From Candidatus Woesearchaeota archaeon (lineage in GTDB: Archaea; Nanobdellota; Nanobdellia; Woesearchaeales; UBA525): 5,769 nucleotides of DNA. Shown here piece by piece: positions 1 to 5,632 of this stretch. The translations under genes and the position numbers were made by a program. The stretch covers positions 1-5,769 of the forward strand of contig JAAOYD010000068.1 in assembly GCA_018221165.1 (NCBI GenBank), read 5' to 3'. A model generated the notes under the pieces. The model ran no database searches and had not been told where the DNA came from. It saw only the letters and a list, made by a program, of their open reading frames with translations. Each line of letters opens with the position of its first letter. Positions within the stretch are counted from its first letter, which is position 1.

Positions 1-356
1 GTCACGTTCCTCTCCGCGGGCTTCTCGTCGAGCTTTGGCGGTTCGAGAAAGGTGTAGGTGCCGACGAGCGTCGCGGAGCAACCTTCATTGTCCACTGCGT
101 AGAACAGGATGCGTGCGCCATTACCACTTACTGGAGCGATGATAAAGCTGTCAATATCTGCGGTGAAGTTCTCGAACGGGTCGAGCAGAGTGGCACCGAC
201 TGTGAAATTGCTGGGCGCGTCGATTGTGCCTTTAATCTCTTGGCCCCAGGTCACGCTCGCTTCGAGCGGATTGATTTCGAAGGTTGGCTCTGTGCAGACT
301 GCAGCCGCCAAAGGAAGGATTAGAAGAACTATTGTTATGAGTAATTCTCGACGCAC
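1..356 (-). CDS. Secreted or membrane-anchored beta-rich protein, N-terminal part (runs off the left edge)
   Basis: Seen: an open minus-strand frame starts at GTG (356..354) and continues past the window edge, giving the first 118 codons. The N-terminus MRRELLITIVLLILPLAAAV is a signal peptide: arginines, a hydrophobic core, then an AAAV-C region. The cysteine at residue 21 follows valine, so the lipobox is poor and signal peptidase I-type cleavage is likelier than lipidation. The mature part alternates short hydrophobic and polar stretches like an Ig-like or other beta-sandwich surface domain, with two N-glycosylation sequons (NFT at 50-52 and 63-65). Start choice: GAGG lies 7 bases before the GTG; an in-frame TTG two codons upstream would be only 1 base from it. 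Context: it lies 52 bases after the Hef stop on the same strand, with its own TATA-like box. Inference: exported surface protein of unknown function; no specific family recognised. Confidence 0.8.
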   Translation of the reverse strand, partial: MRRELLITIVLLILPLAAAVCTEPTFEINPLEASVTWGQEIKGTIDAPSNFTVGATLLDPFENFTADIDSFIIAPVSGNGARILFYAVDNEGCSATLVGTYTFLEPPKLDEKPAERNV

Positions 357-363
357 CGGCAAG

Positions 364-367
364 CCTC
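364..367 (-). promoter_or_regulatory. Ribosome binding site of the secreted protein
   Basis: GAGG on the minus strand ends 7 bases before the GTG at 356..354. It decides for GTG over the in-frame TTG at 362..360, which would leave only one base of spacing. Confidence 0.5.
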
Positions 368-395
368 TTTTTCGACGAGAAAACAGGGAGAAGAG

Positions 396-403
396 TATAA
401 AAA
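396..403 (-). promoter_or_regulatory. TATA-like box for the secreted protein (overlaps the Hef 3' end T-tract)
   Basis: TTTTTATA on the minus strand, just after the Hef stop codon. Standard archaeal TATA spacing would place transcription start near 373, giving a leader of about 17 bases that still contains the GAGG ribosome site. The same T-run (399..404) could also act as a poly-T terminator for Hef, so promoter and terminator readings are not exclusive. Confidence 0.4.
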
Positions 404-408
404 AGTAG

Positions 409-2643
409 CTATTCCGGCGCGTAGGACTCGTTAAACAGGTCGTGGAGGGCTTTCGCCTTCTTCTTCCCCACCTTCTCCACAGCTTCAAGTTCATCCAACG
501 ACGCATCCGCCAAAGCCTTGACTGTGGTGAAATGCTCGAGAAGCTTGCGCGCCAGCGTTGGACCGACACCAGGCAAGCTCCCCACTGCGTATTCCTGCTG
601 CTCGGTGAAGGTTAATGGCTTCGCCGCGTGGCTACTGTATTCCTTGTTGCCTCGTTCCTGCTCTTTCCGTGCAATGCTAACGAGCAAACTCGCGGTCTCT
701 TGCGGTGTGCGGGTGAACAACACAGGAATGTTGTAGCTAATCGCGATGGTGCCAAGCATGCCAAGGATGGCATTCGGATGGACTTTCCTGACCCCATACA
801 AGTCTTCTTCGCCTTCGATGATGATGAGTGGTCGCGGATGACTGCGGAGACCTCTGAGTTGCGCGAGGAGGCGACCGTCAATAATACTGTTCACGAAGTC
901 AGGCACTGTCTTGTATTCAACCACGACGCGATCACCAAGCCGATAATCGCCGGCGTCAAGCTGCCGGAGTTCGATGTTCACATCCTTGTTGAGGAGTTCT
1001 TTGAGCACGCCGCTCGTTTTTTCTCTATGGTCAGCCACGATTCTGATACCGTCCTCTTTCACGAAGTCACCGAGCTTCTTTTCCGTATTGGATGTGCCGT
1101 TGCTGATTTCTTTCTTGACCTCGTCGAGGACACGATACATGCGCTTCTCTTTATGGTGAGCGGCCCATTTGTAACCCTCGTCTCTTGTTCCCTCGGTGAC
1201 GAGCATGATAACCTTGCCTTTCTCCAAACGTCCTGTGCGTCCTCTTCGTTGCACTGTGCGAATAGCGCTGGGGATGGGCTCGTAGAAGATGACAACATCC
1301 ACTTTCGGAATGTCCAAGCCTTCCTCAGCGACGGACGTAGCGATGAGACAGTTGAATTCTCCGTTCCGGAACTCTTCGAGAATTTTTTGCTGTTCTTTTT
1401 GCGTCATGCCAGTGTCGCCTTTCTTCATCTGACCGACGAAAATTTTCGCTGGAACTTTTATATCGTCGAGGCTCTCTTTGATTTTTACCGCTTGGTCACG
1501 GTATTGATTGAAGATGATGATTTTTGTATCCTTCGCGTCGTAGATATGCTGCAGCACCGTCTTCTGGACAGCCCGGAGTTTTGGGTGTTCAACGCCCGCT
1601 TCTCGTACTTTGTCCAGGAGGAGTTGCGCACTCTTGAAATTTACATCCTTTATGAGATTCTGCACTGCTTTGGACTGACCTTTCGTCGCCTGCAACCGCA
1701 ACTTATCCATGTATTTGCTCAAGGATTGCGCGCCCTGGGTCTCGATGAGCTCTAAAGCGTGCTGGACTTTGAGCGCTTCAGCGAGGACACTCATGCTTTT
1801 GAAATGTTCAAAATTCTTATGGCCTCTGGCTGCCTGTGCGTGGAGCGCTGCTTGGGCCCGAAGCATGGTTGTTTTGTTTGTTAATGCTTGCCGGTTGAGA
1901 ACACCCAATGTTTTGAGGTCGTCAATACGCGCATTGTGGCAACGACTGAGCGCTTGATGCACGCTCTTGAACTCGGCTGGCATCTTGACACTGACGTGAT
2001 GGATATCAATCTCTTGAATGTAGGGTGAGACATCGGGAGAATCGCCACTGCGTACTTCGAGCTCCTCGATGAAAAGATTGCTGCAGACTTGTTCTATGGT
2101 TTGCTTATCGCTGCCTGGACTTGCTGTTAATGCGAGGATGCGTTCGTGTTCCGCAGTTTTTCTGTAGCGTTCAGCGATGAAGACGTAACTATAATCACCA
2201 GTCGCTCTATGGGCCTCATCGAAAATAAGGAGTGAAACATCTTTGAGTGAGATTCTTCCACTGACCAAGTCATTTTCCAAGCCTTGAGGTGTGGTGCAGA
2301 TGATAGTTGCGGCGGTAAACTGCTTCGCGCGCTTCGCCGGCGCGACGTTGCCAGTGAAAAGAACGACATCTTGTGGCTCGAGATCGAGATCACGTCTGAA
2401 GGTTTGTGCATGCTGGTCTGCCAAAGGCTTTGTCGGCGCAAGCAGCACAATGCGACTGCCTTGGTAATGTTGTAAGCGATGGGCTGCGAGGAGCTCTGCA
2501 ATCAAAGTCTTCCCCATACCTGTGGGGATGACTACCATGGTGTTCTTTGTGGACGCGGTGTTGAAGATGGTCTCTTGGTAGAGCCGCGGCTCGACATGCT
2601 CCTTAATCATAGCTTCAGAAGTGCGAAACTGCTTTAAAAGCAT
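409..2643 (-). CDS. hef: Hef: archaeal SF2 helicase fused to an XPF/ERCC4-family nuclease
   Basis: Role (known for the family): an FANCM/XPF-type enzyme that unwinds and cuts forked or branched DNA at stalled replication forks. Seen: helicase lobe 1 has PTGMGKT at 40-46, APTKPLADQH at 69-78, DEAH at 142-145 and TAS at 173-175. A helical insert follows at about 215-350, the FANCM/Hef thumb region. Lobe 2 has IIIFNQYRDQ at 375-384, SVAEEGLDIP at 437-446 and QRRGRTGR at 465-472. The ERCC4 nuclease spans about 533-665 with D538, GDY at 565-567, VEYK at 575-578 and DF at 582-583. Tandem helix-hairpin-helix motifs occupy about 686-738 (LPGVGPTLARKLLEHF; VEKVGKKKAKAL). Length 744 aa is normal for Hef. 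The usual ERK nuclease signature reads EYK; the acidic and lysine residues are kept. Start: ATG at 2643 follows an in-frame TAG seven codons upstream. Met12 (ATG at 2610) is also possible, and neither has a Shine-Dalgarno. Divergent from the membrane-protein gene. Confidence 0.96.
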   Translation of the reverse strand: MLLKQFRTSEAMIKEHVEPRLYQETIFNTASTKNTMVVIPTGMGKTLIAELLAAHRLQHYQGSRIVLLAPTKPLADQHAQTFRRDLDLEPQDVVLFTGNVAPAKRAKQFTAATIICTTPQGLENDLVSGRISLKDVSLLIFDEAHRATGDYSYVFIAERYRKTAEHERILALTASPGSDKQTIEQVCSNLFIEELEVRSGDSPDVSPYIQEIDIHHVSVKMPAEFKSVHQALSRCHNARIDDLKTLGVLNRQALTNKTTMLRAQAALHAQAARGHKNFEHFKSMSVLAEALKVQHALELIETQGAQSLSKYMDKLRLQATKGQSKAVQNLIKDVNFKSAQLLLDKVREAGVEHPKLRAVQKTVLQHIYDAKDTKIIIFNQYRDQAVKIKESLDDIKVPAKIFVGQMKKGDTGMTQKEQQKILEEFRNGEFNCLIATSVAEEGLDIPKVDVVIFYEPIPSAIRTVQRRGRTGRLEKGKVIMLVTEGTRDEGYKWAAHHKEKRMYRVLDEVKKEISNGTSNTEKKLGDFVKEDGIRIVADHREKTSGVLKELLNKDVNIELRQLDAGDYRLGDRVVVEYKTVPDFVNSIIDGRLLAQLRGLRSHPRPLIIIEGEEDLYGVRKVHPNAILGMLGTIAISYNIPVLFTRTPQETASLLVSIARKEQERGNKEYSSHAAKPLTFTEQQEYAVGSLPGVGPTLARKLLEHFTTVKALADASLDELEAVEKVGKKKAKALHDLFNESYAPE

Positions 2644-2722
2644 TTGGCGCGGGTGTCCAGTGGGCTACACAGGAAATAACCGACTCTATATCCTCACTAG
2701 TGTTTGGAACTGCTATGTAAGC

Positions 2723-2730
2723 TATATAAA
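2723..2730. promoter_or_regulatory. TATA-like box in the divergent hef / membrane-protein promoter
   Basis: The site reads TATATAAA on plus and TTTATATA on minus. In the minus direction it fits the archaeal TATA consensus and predicts a hef start near 2700, with a leader of roughly 57 bases. In the plus direction it sits 23-30 bases before the TTG at 2753, which suits a leaderless transcript. Which direction it serves, or both, cannot be told from sequence. Confidence 0.5.
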
Positions 2731-2735
2731 AAACA

Positions 2736-2743
2736 TTTAAATA
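2736..2743 (+). promoter_or_regulatory. Second TATA-like box, plus strand
   Basis: TTTAAATA matches the archaeal TATA consensus. Its spacing predicts a start near 2765, exactly at an in-frame GTG (codon 5 of the longest reading of the membrane-protein gene), supporting a shorter, leaderless alternative start. The core ATTTAAAT (2735..2742) is palindromic. Confidence 0.45.
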
Positions 2744-2752
2744 TGTTGGTTC

Positions 2753-3886
2753 TTGAAGAAACGTGTGGATCAATGGAGTGCTTGGATTAAACAGATGCGT
2801 CAACAAGGATACTCTGATGATCAACTTCGGCAGACTCTTCTTCAACAAGGATACGTTCCTGAACAAGTGAATGCACTTCTTGCACCACAGAGCGCAATTC
2901 CCACAACCCCTAAAAAGAAGAAAGGGTCTAAAGGAGTGCTAATTCTGGTTTTCTTAGTTCTCATCCTAAGCATGGGAGTGATTGTATACTTCCTCTTGCC
3001 ATTCTCCAACACAAACGAAGTTTTGGAGACAAACAGAACAGAAGAGGCAACGACTGGACAAGAAGAAGTTGGAGTGATCCCTAAAGAAGAGTTGGAAGAA
3101 ACCCTTGGAAGTGGTGACGATCTTGAAGAGATTTCCAAGAGCATCACAGATGTGGAAACTGGTAATGAGTTAGTCAGCATTACTTTTCGGGGAAGTTCAA
3201 ATGACATCACAACATTGAAAGGGGCGATGATTATGTTTCTCCCAGCGACACAGTATGATGGTGAAAAGATTGGAGGAATGATTGGGGCACTCCAACCACT
3301 CACTTTTGAAGAGCCGCTTAAACTTGAGATGCAGTATACTGAAGCGGCGCTCGAGTTGACAAGAGTGACTAAGCCATCATTCCTTGAACAAGACTTGGCG
3401 ATAGTGATTATAGAAGAGAAGAAGAACACATTTCTCGATACAATATATGTGAAGGAGGAACGAAAACTCACAGCAGAACTGACTAGCTTCCCTGCTAAGT
3501 CTGCGATTACCATTATGCAGAAGGGCGCTCAACCCTTAGAAGATTACCAGAATGAAGGGCTCACTATCGAAGATTTCTGCAATGAGGATGAGAGTGCTGA
3601 TTGCATCACCATAGTTGCTGCATACACTAATGAGCAAGCACTCTGCAACCAACTCTCTGGAACAGAGAAGAATGATTGCCTCCAGCAAGTCGAGCTCCTC
3701 AATTATCCAACACGCGCCTGTGAAATAGGGGCGAGCGGCATGCTCAGTATAGAATTGAGGGATCAGTTCTATAAGAATTGCGCTGACCTCAGCTGCACCA
3801 ACACCTTAGAGAATACTTACACCAAATGCAACGATGTTTGGGATGTCATGTGTGTCACTTGTGTCGCCTGCTACTGTGGAGAATGA
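2753..3886 (+). CDS. Single-pass membrane protein with helical N-terminal head and cysteine-rich C-terminal domain
   Basis: Function unknown. Seen: residues 7-46 form a short helical module with the repeated phrase GYSDDQLRQTLLQQGY (19-34), like the small dimer or docking modules often placed before a membrane anchor. A lysine-rich stretch (54-60) precedes one transmembrane helix at about 61-84. An acidic, probably disordered linker (88-135) follows, then a beta-rich domain (about 139-257), then a tail with 12 cysteines between 276 and 375, ending in CVTCVACYCGE. Inference: head in the cytosol by the positive-inside rule, with the bulk and the cysteine-rich part outside, where disulfides or metal binding are possible. 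Start: no upstream in-frame ATG exists (TAA at 2738). TTG 2753 and GTG 2765 each lie at leaderless distance from a TATA-like box; the first internal ATG is 2798. The gene looks more AT-rich, with more AGA/AGG-type arginine codons, than hef or the hydrolase beside it. The cysteine-spaced helical tail recalls hypothetical envelope proteins of DPANN archaea (from memory). Confidence 0.85.
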   Translation: MKKRVDQWSAWIKQMRQQGYSDDQLRQTLLQQGYVPEQVNALLAPQSAIPTTPKKKKGSKGVLILVFLVLILSMGVIVYFLLPFSNTNEVLETNRTEEATTGQEEVGVIPKEELEETLGSGDDLEEISKSITDVETGNELVSITFRGSSNDITTLKGAMIMFLPATQYDGEKIGGMIGALQPLTFEEPLKLEMQYTEAALELTRVTKPSFLEQDLAIVIIEEKKNTFLDTIYVKEERKLTAELTSFPAKSAITIMQKGAQPLEDYQNEGLTIEDFCNEDESADCITIVAAYTNEQALCNQLSGTEKNDCLQQVELLNYPTRACEIGASGMLSIELRDQFYKNCADLSCTNTLENTYTKCNDVWDVMCVTCVACYCGE

Positions 3887-3971
3887 TTCTTAGACGAAGA
3901 GAAATTTTGGCGTCGCTAATCGCCACCCTGCAAACTTTATGAAAGTTCTGTGTTAACAGCAGCGGAAAACC

Positions 3972-3977
3972 TTTATC
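3972..3977 (+). promoter_or_regulatory. TATA-like box of the hydrolase gene
   Basis: TTTATC lies 25-30 bases before the ATG at 4002, a spacing that would make the transcript leaderless. No Shine-Dalgarno precedes this ATG, which agrees. The match to the TATA consensus is only partial. The rest of the 115-base gap (3887..4001) shows no other feature I can support. Confidence 0.35.
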
Positions 3978-4001
3978 AACAACACCACACTCCTCAACAA
4001 T

Positions 4002-4877
4002 ATGAAGCTCTGGCAGAAGATTGTATTGGGTGTTATCGCAGTCCTCATCCTCAGCTATGCTTTTGGCATCAACGTCGAGTATTACTTCACAGCTGCGCGG
4101 AGCATGGTCATCGACAAGGTGGTTGAGGATGTCCACGGTGGCGCACCCGCAGGCACATATCCAGTATTACTTCTTCATGGATTCAACCCAACTTACAGTG
4201 GTCGCGTTTCGGAAGCGCTTCTCCGACCGCTGCAGAAAAGTTTGGTGGGCTTGAACTACACTGACAAGCATATCTACACGTCGAAGATGACCTGCGCCGA
4301 ACTTCGTTACGAAGAACAACCATTCGTTATTAGGATGACTTATCTTGAACAGTACGACCTTGTTGGTATCGACGACTACAGTAAGTATGTTGGCCGAGTC
4401 ATCGCGCACATCTTGGAATGTACTGGCGCCGAAAAAGTTGATATTGTTGCTCACTCGATGGGCGGTCTTGTCGCGCGCACCCTCATTAAAGATGTAATGG
4501 ATGAAGGCAACGACCCGCACGTTCACAAACTCATCATGCTCGGCACGCCGAACCATGGCGGCTTGTACAACATCGGCGACCTCACTGGCTTGCTCATTGA
4601 GGACGGTGAAGCAAAGGTCGACCTTGATTTTGTCAGGCTGTCAGAAGATCACAATTTCGTGGGGCGCTTAAACGAAGGTGATGAAACACCAGGAGATATA
4701 CAGTATTACACCATCGCTGGCGATATTGACGGACGTGGTGACGGACTTGTCTTGAAAGAATCAGTGCCTCTTGATGGTGCAATAAACAAAACAGTAGAGT
4801 GTGAACATAACTCGCTGAAGTTTCCTATAGTCTGTCCAGAGGCCTTCTCGTTCTTGACAGAAATGATAAAGGTTTAG
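4002..4877 (+). CDS. Membrane-anchored alpha/beta-hydrolase, lipase/esterase type
   Basis: Role: a serine hydrolase, probably an esterase or lipase acting on lipid or acyl substrates at the outer face of the membrane; the substrate is not predictable. Seen: one N-terminal hydrophobic helix (about 6-24) acts as signal anchor. The fold begins at YPVLLLHGF (53-61), whose HGF forms the oxyanion region. The nucleophile elbow is AHSMGG (150-155) with Ser152, followed by LGTPNHGG (180-187), a phrase typical of PGAP1/LCAT-like and bacterial class lipases. The acid is probably Asp247 in GDGLV, and the base His269 in CEHNSL. With these the catalytic triad appears complete. Length 291 aa is normal for such compact lipases. 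There are sequons at 85-87 and 262-264, and four cysteines after the anchor that could pair if exported. The ATG has no Shine-Dalgarno and a TATA-like box at leaderless spacing. Its stop overlaps the stop of the convergent gene by four bases. Confidence 0.92.
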   Translation: MKLWQKIVLGVIAVLILSYAFGINVEYYFTAARSMVIDKVVEDVHGGAPAGTYPVLLLHGFNPTYSGRVSEALLRPLQKSLVGLNYTDKHIYTSKMTCAELRYEEQPFVIRMTYLEQYDLVGIDDYSKYVGRVIAHILECTGAEKVDIVAHSMGGLVARTLIKDVMDEGNDPHVHKLIMLGTPNHGGLYNIGDLTGLLIEDGEAKVDLDFVRLSEDHNFVGRLNEGDETPGDIQYYTIAGDIDGRGDGLVLKESVPLDGAINKTVECEHNSLKFPIVCPEAFSFLTEMIKV

Positions 4878-5098
4878 CGACCGCGGGCCATCTTGGCTTT
4901 GCTGATATCGCCGTTCTTGTCGACGAAATACAAGTAGCCCTTTTCCTTCTTGACGCCAGCTTTCGCAACCTTTTCAGGATGCCCTTGTCCTTTGCGTCCA
5001 CGCGCCATGGGCGCTCGTGAAACATCGCCCGCTTTATCGACGAAGTAGAGATATCCTCCCTCCTTTTTCACGCCGACTTTTGCAACCTTCTCTGCCAT
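4874..5098 (-). CDS. Small basic protein made of two 33-residue repeats
   Basis: Function unknown. Seen: 74 aa, lysine/arginine rich, with no signal or membrane segment, so probably cytosolic. Residues 3-35 and 42-74 are two copies of one unit sharing 27 of 33 residues, joined by KGQGHP. Each reads EKVAK-x-GVKKE, then GYLYFVDK-x-GD, then MARGR. The pattern suggests a short beta-hairpin-like unit with basic ends, which might bind nucleic acid or another acidic partner; that is inference only. The two copies differ at many synonymous positions, so the duplication is old and the protein sequence is constrained. I recall similar short GYLYFVDK / MARGR proteins as conserved hypotheticals in DPANN archaea, unverified. 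Start: ATG with GAGGTGG six bases upstream, the best ribosome site in the window. The stop TAA overlaps the hydrolase stop. Confidence 0.88.
   Translation of the reverse strand: MAEKVAKVGVKKEGGYLYFVDKAGDVSRAPMARGRKGQGHPEKVAKAGVKKEKGYLYFVDKNGDISKAKMARGR
4877..4975 (-). repeat. Second copy of the internal 33-codon repeat
   Basis: Encodes residues 42-74, with 27 of 33 residues identical to the first copy. The substitutions are mild (V/A, G/K, A/N, V/I, R/K, P/K), while GYLYFVDK and MARGR are unchanged. Confidence 0.9.
4994..5092 (-). repeat. First copy of the internal 33-codon repeat
   Basis: Encodes residues 3-35 of the small basic protein. It aligns without gaps to the second copy at protein level; DNA identity is lower because of synonymous changes. 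Confidence 0.9.
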
Positions 5099-5104
5099 AT
5101 ACTA

Positions 5105-5111
5105 CCACCTC
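5105..5111 (-). promoter_or_regulatory. Strong Shine-Dalgarno of the repeat protein
   Basis: GAGGTGG on the minus strand, six bases before the ATG at 5098..5096. It is close to the full anti-16S complement and confirms this start. Confidence 0.7.
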
Positions 5112-5140
5112 GAGGATTCTACCCCTTTCTTTCAGTCGAG

Positions 5141-5150
5141 AAAATAAAAA
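5141..5150 (-). promoter_or_regulatory. TATA-like box of the repeat protein
   Basis: TTTTTATTTT on the minus strand predicts transcription from near 5120, a leader of about 22 bases that includes the GAGGTGG site. An alternative is the TATATAG inside the palindrome at 5181..5194, which would start transcription near 5160. Confidence 0.35.
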
Positions 5151-5180
5151 GTTTTCGACGAGAAAGGCTATTTTAATTCT

Positions 5181-5194
5181 TTTCTATATAGAAA
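5181..5194. promoter_or_regulatory. Perfect 14-bp palindrome TTTCTATATAGAAA, possible operator
   Basis: The sequence equals its own reverse complement over 14 bases and lies between two divergent genes. Its centre is TATA-like in both directions. It is about 45-58 bases before the plus-strand ATG, upstream of that gene's own TATA box. It could be a dimeric regulator site or simply a bidirectional TATA element; AT-rich sequence makes chance palindromes easier. Confidence 0.35.
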
Positions 5195-5210
5195 TATATT
5201 CGAGGAAGCA

Positions 5211-5218
5211 TTAAATAT
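5211..5218 (+). promoter_or_regulatory. TATA-like box of the small membrane protein
   Basis: TTAAATAT lies 21-28 bases before the ATG at 5239, the spacing expected for a leaderless archaeal transcript. No Shine-Dalgarno is present before that ATG. Confidence 0.5.
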
Positions 5219-5238
5219 CGCCCTGACTTGATCCCATC

Positions 5239-5508
5239 ATGGTGCTTGTCAAGCTCTTAGGATTAGTCGATTTAGTGGCTGCAGCCATGCTGGCGCTCGC
5301 ATTCACAGAACTCTTCCCAGGACGATGGGTGCTCTACATCGCGATTATCCTCACCGTGAAAGGATTGTTCTTCCTCAAAGACCCAGTGAGCAAGTTCGAC
5401 GTGGTCATCGCACTCTACATGCTACTCACTATTGTTGTCAACATCAAACTACTGAGCATCCTCTTCGCCATCTACCTTGGCTTCAAGGGATTGTATAGTT
5501 TGTTCTAG
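5239..5508 (+). CDS. Small integral membrane protein, about four transmembrane helices
   Basis: Function unknown. Seen: 89 aa, almost wholly hydrophobic. Likely helices are at residues 4-24, 30-46, 53-70 and 72-88, with short loops holding charged residues (GRW at 28-30, KDPVSKFD at 47-54). The two halves are similar: helix 2 ends in TVKGLFFL (39-46) and helix 4 ends in GFKGLYSLF (81-89), suggesting a duplicated two-helix unit. The start ATG has a TATA-like box at leaderless spacing and no competing upstream start. I recall similar 85-100 aa membrane proteins with a GL(V/I)DL start and repeated KGL motif in DPANN genomes, unverified. It is divergent from the repeat-protein gene and convergent with the gene at the right edge. 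Confidence 0.85.
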   Translation: MVLVKLLGLVDLVAAAMLALAFTELFPGRWVLYIAIILTVKGLFFLKDPVSKFDVVIALYMLLTIVVNIKLLSILFAIYLGFKGLYSLF

Positions 5509-5516
5509 AATTATCA

Positions 5517-5623
5517 TGCACCACCGTCGTCTTACTCTCCCTCAGGTCGAGTTTGTATCAACGCCTCGCGATTATGAGCTTCGCTCATGCTCGGCGCCGC
5601 AACTATCTCAAGACGGTGGTGTA
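5517..5623. ncRNA. Possible structured RNA or hairpin element in a convergent gap
   Basis: Seen: CACCACCGTC (5519..5528) and GACGGTGGTG (5612..5621) are perfect 10-bp inverted arms, with CTT/AAG next to them that could add pairs if two bases bulge. Between them ATGAGC-TTC-GCTCAT forms a 6-bp hairpin (5574..5588), which CGCC and GGCG on either side could extend. I find no tRNA features, no clear C/D boxes and no convincing coding frame. It fills the gap between two convergent genes, so a long-range terminator-like fold or a small RNA are both possible. The strand is unknown. A chance fold is not excluded. Confidence 0.3.
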
Positions 5624-5632
5624 GAAGGCGAA

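Noticed and set aside
628..1755. A 375-codon open frame on the plus strand, opposite hef
   Set aside because: It is fully antisense to a clearly conserved hef coding sequence, has no recognisable domain, and is best explained by hef codon usage leaving few stops in that antisense frame.
2695..2702. Palindrome CACTAGTG in the hef leader
   Set aside because: Only 8 bp with no extension of the arms, so expected by chance at this length.
2842..3513. A 223-codon minus-strand open frame opposite the membrane-protein gene
   Set aside because: It is a serine/valine-rich low-information translation lying opposite a gene with clear domain order and promoter; no ribosome site or family resemblance.
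4825..5025. A 66-codon minus-strand frame overlapping the repeat protein
   Set aside because: It is in another frame of the repeat gene, without its ribosome site; the repeated protein in the other frame is clearly the real one.
5519..5621. A tRNA or C/D-box RNA in the convergent gap
   Set aside because: No 7-bp acceptor plus T-arm consensus, no anticodon arm of correct geometry, and no paired C and D boxes on either strand. Only a generic structured element is claimed.
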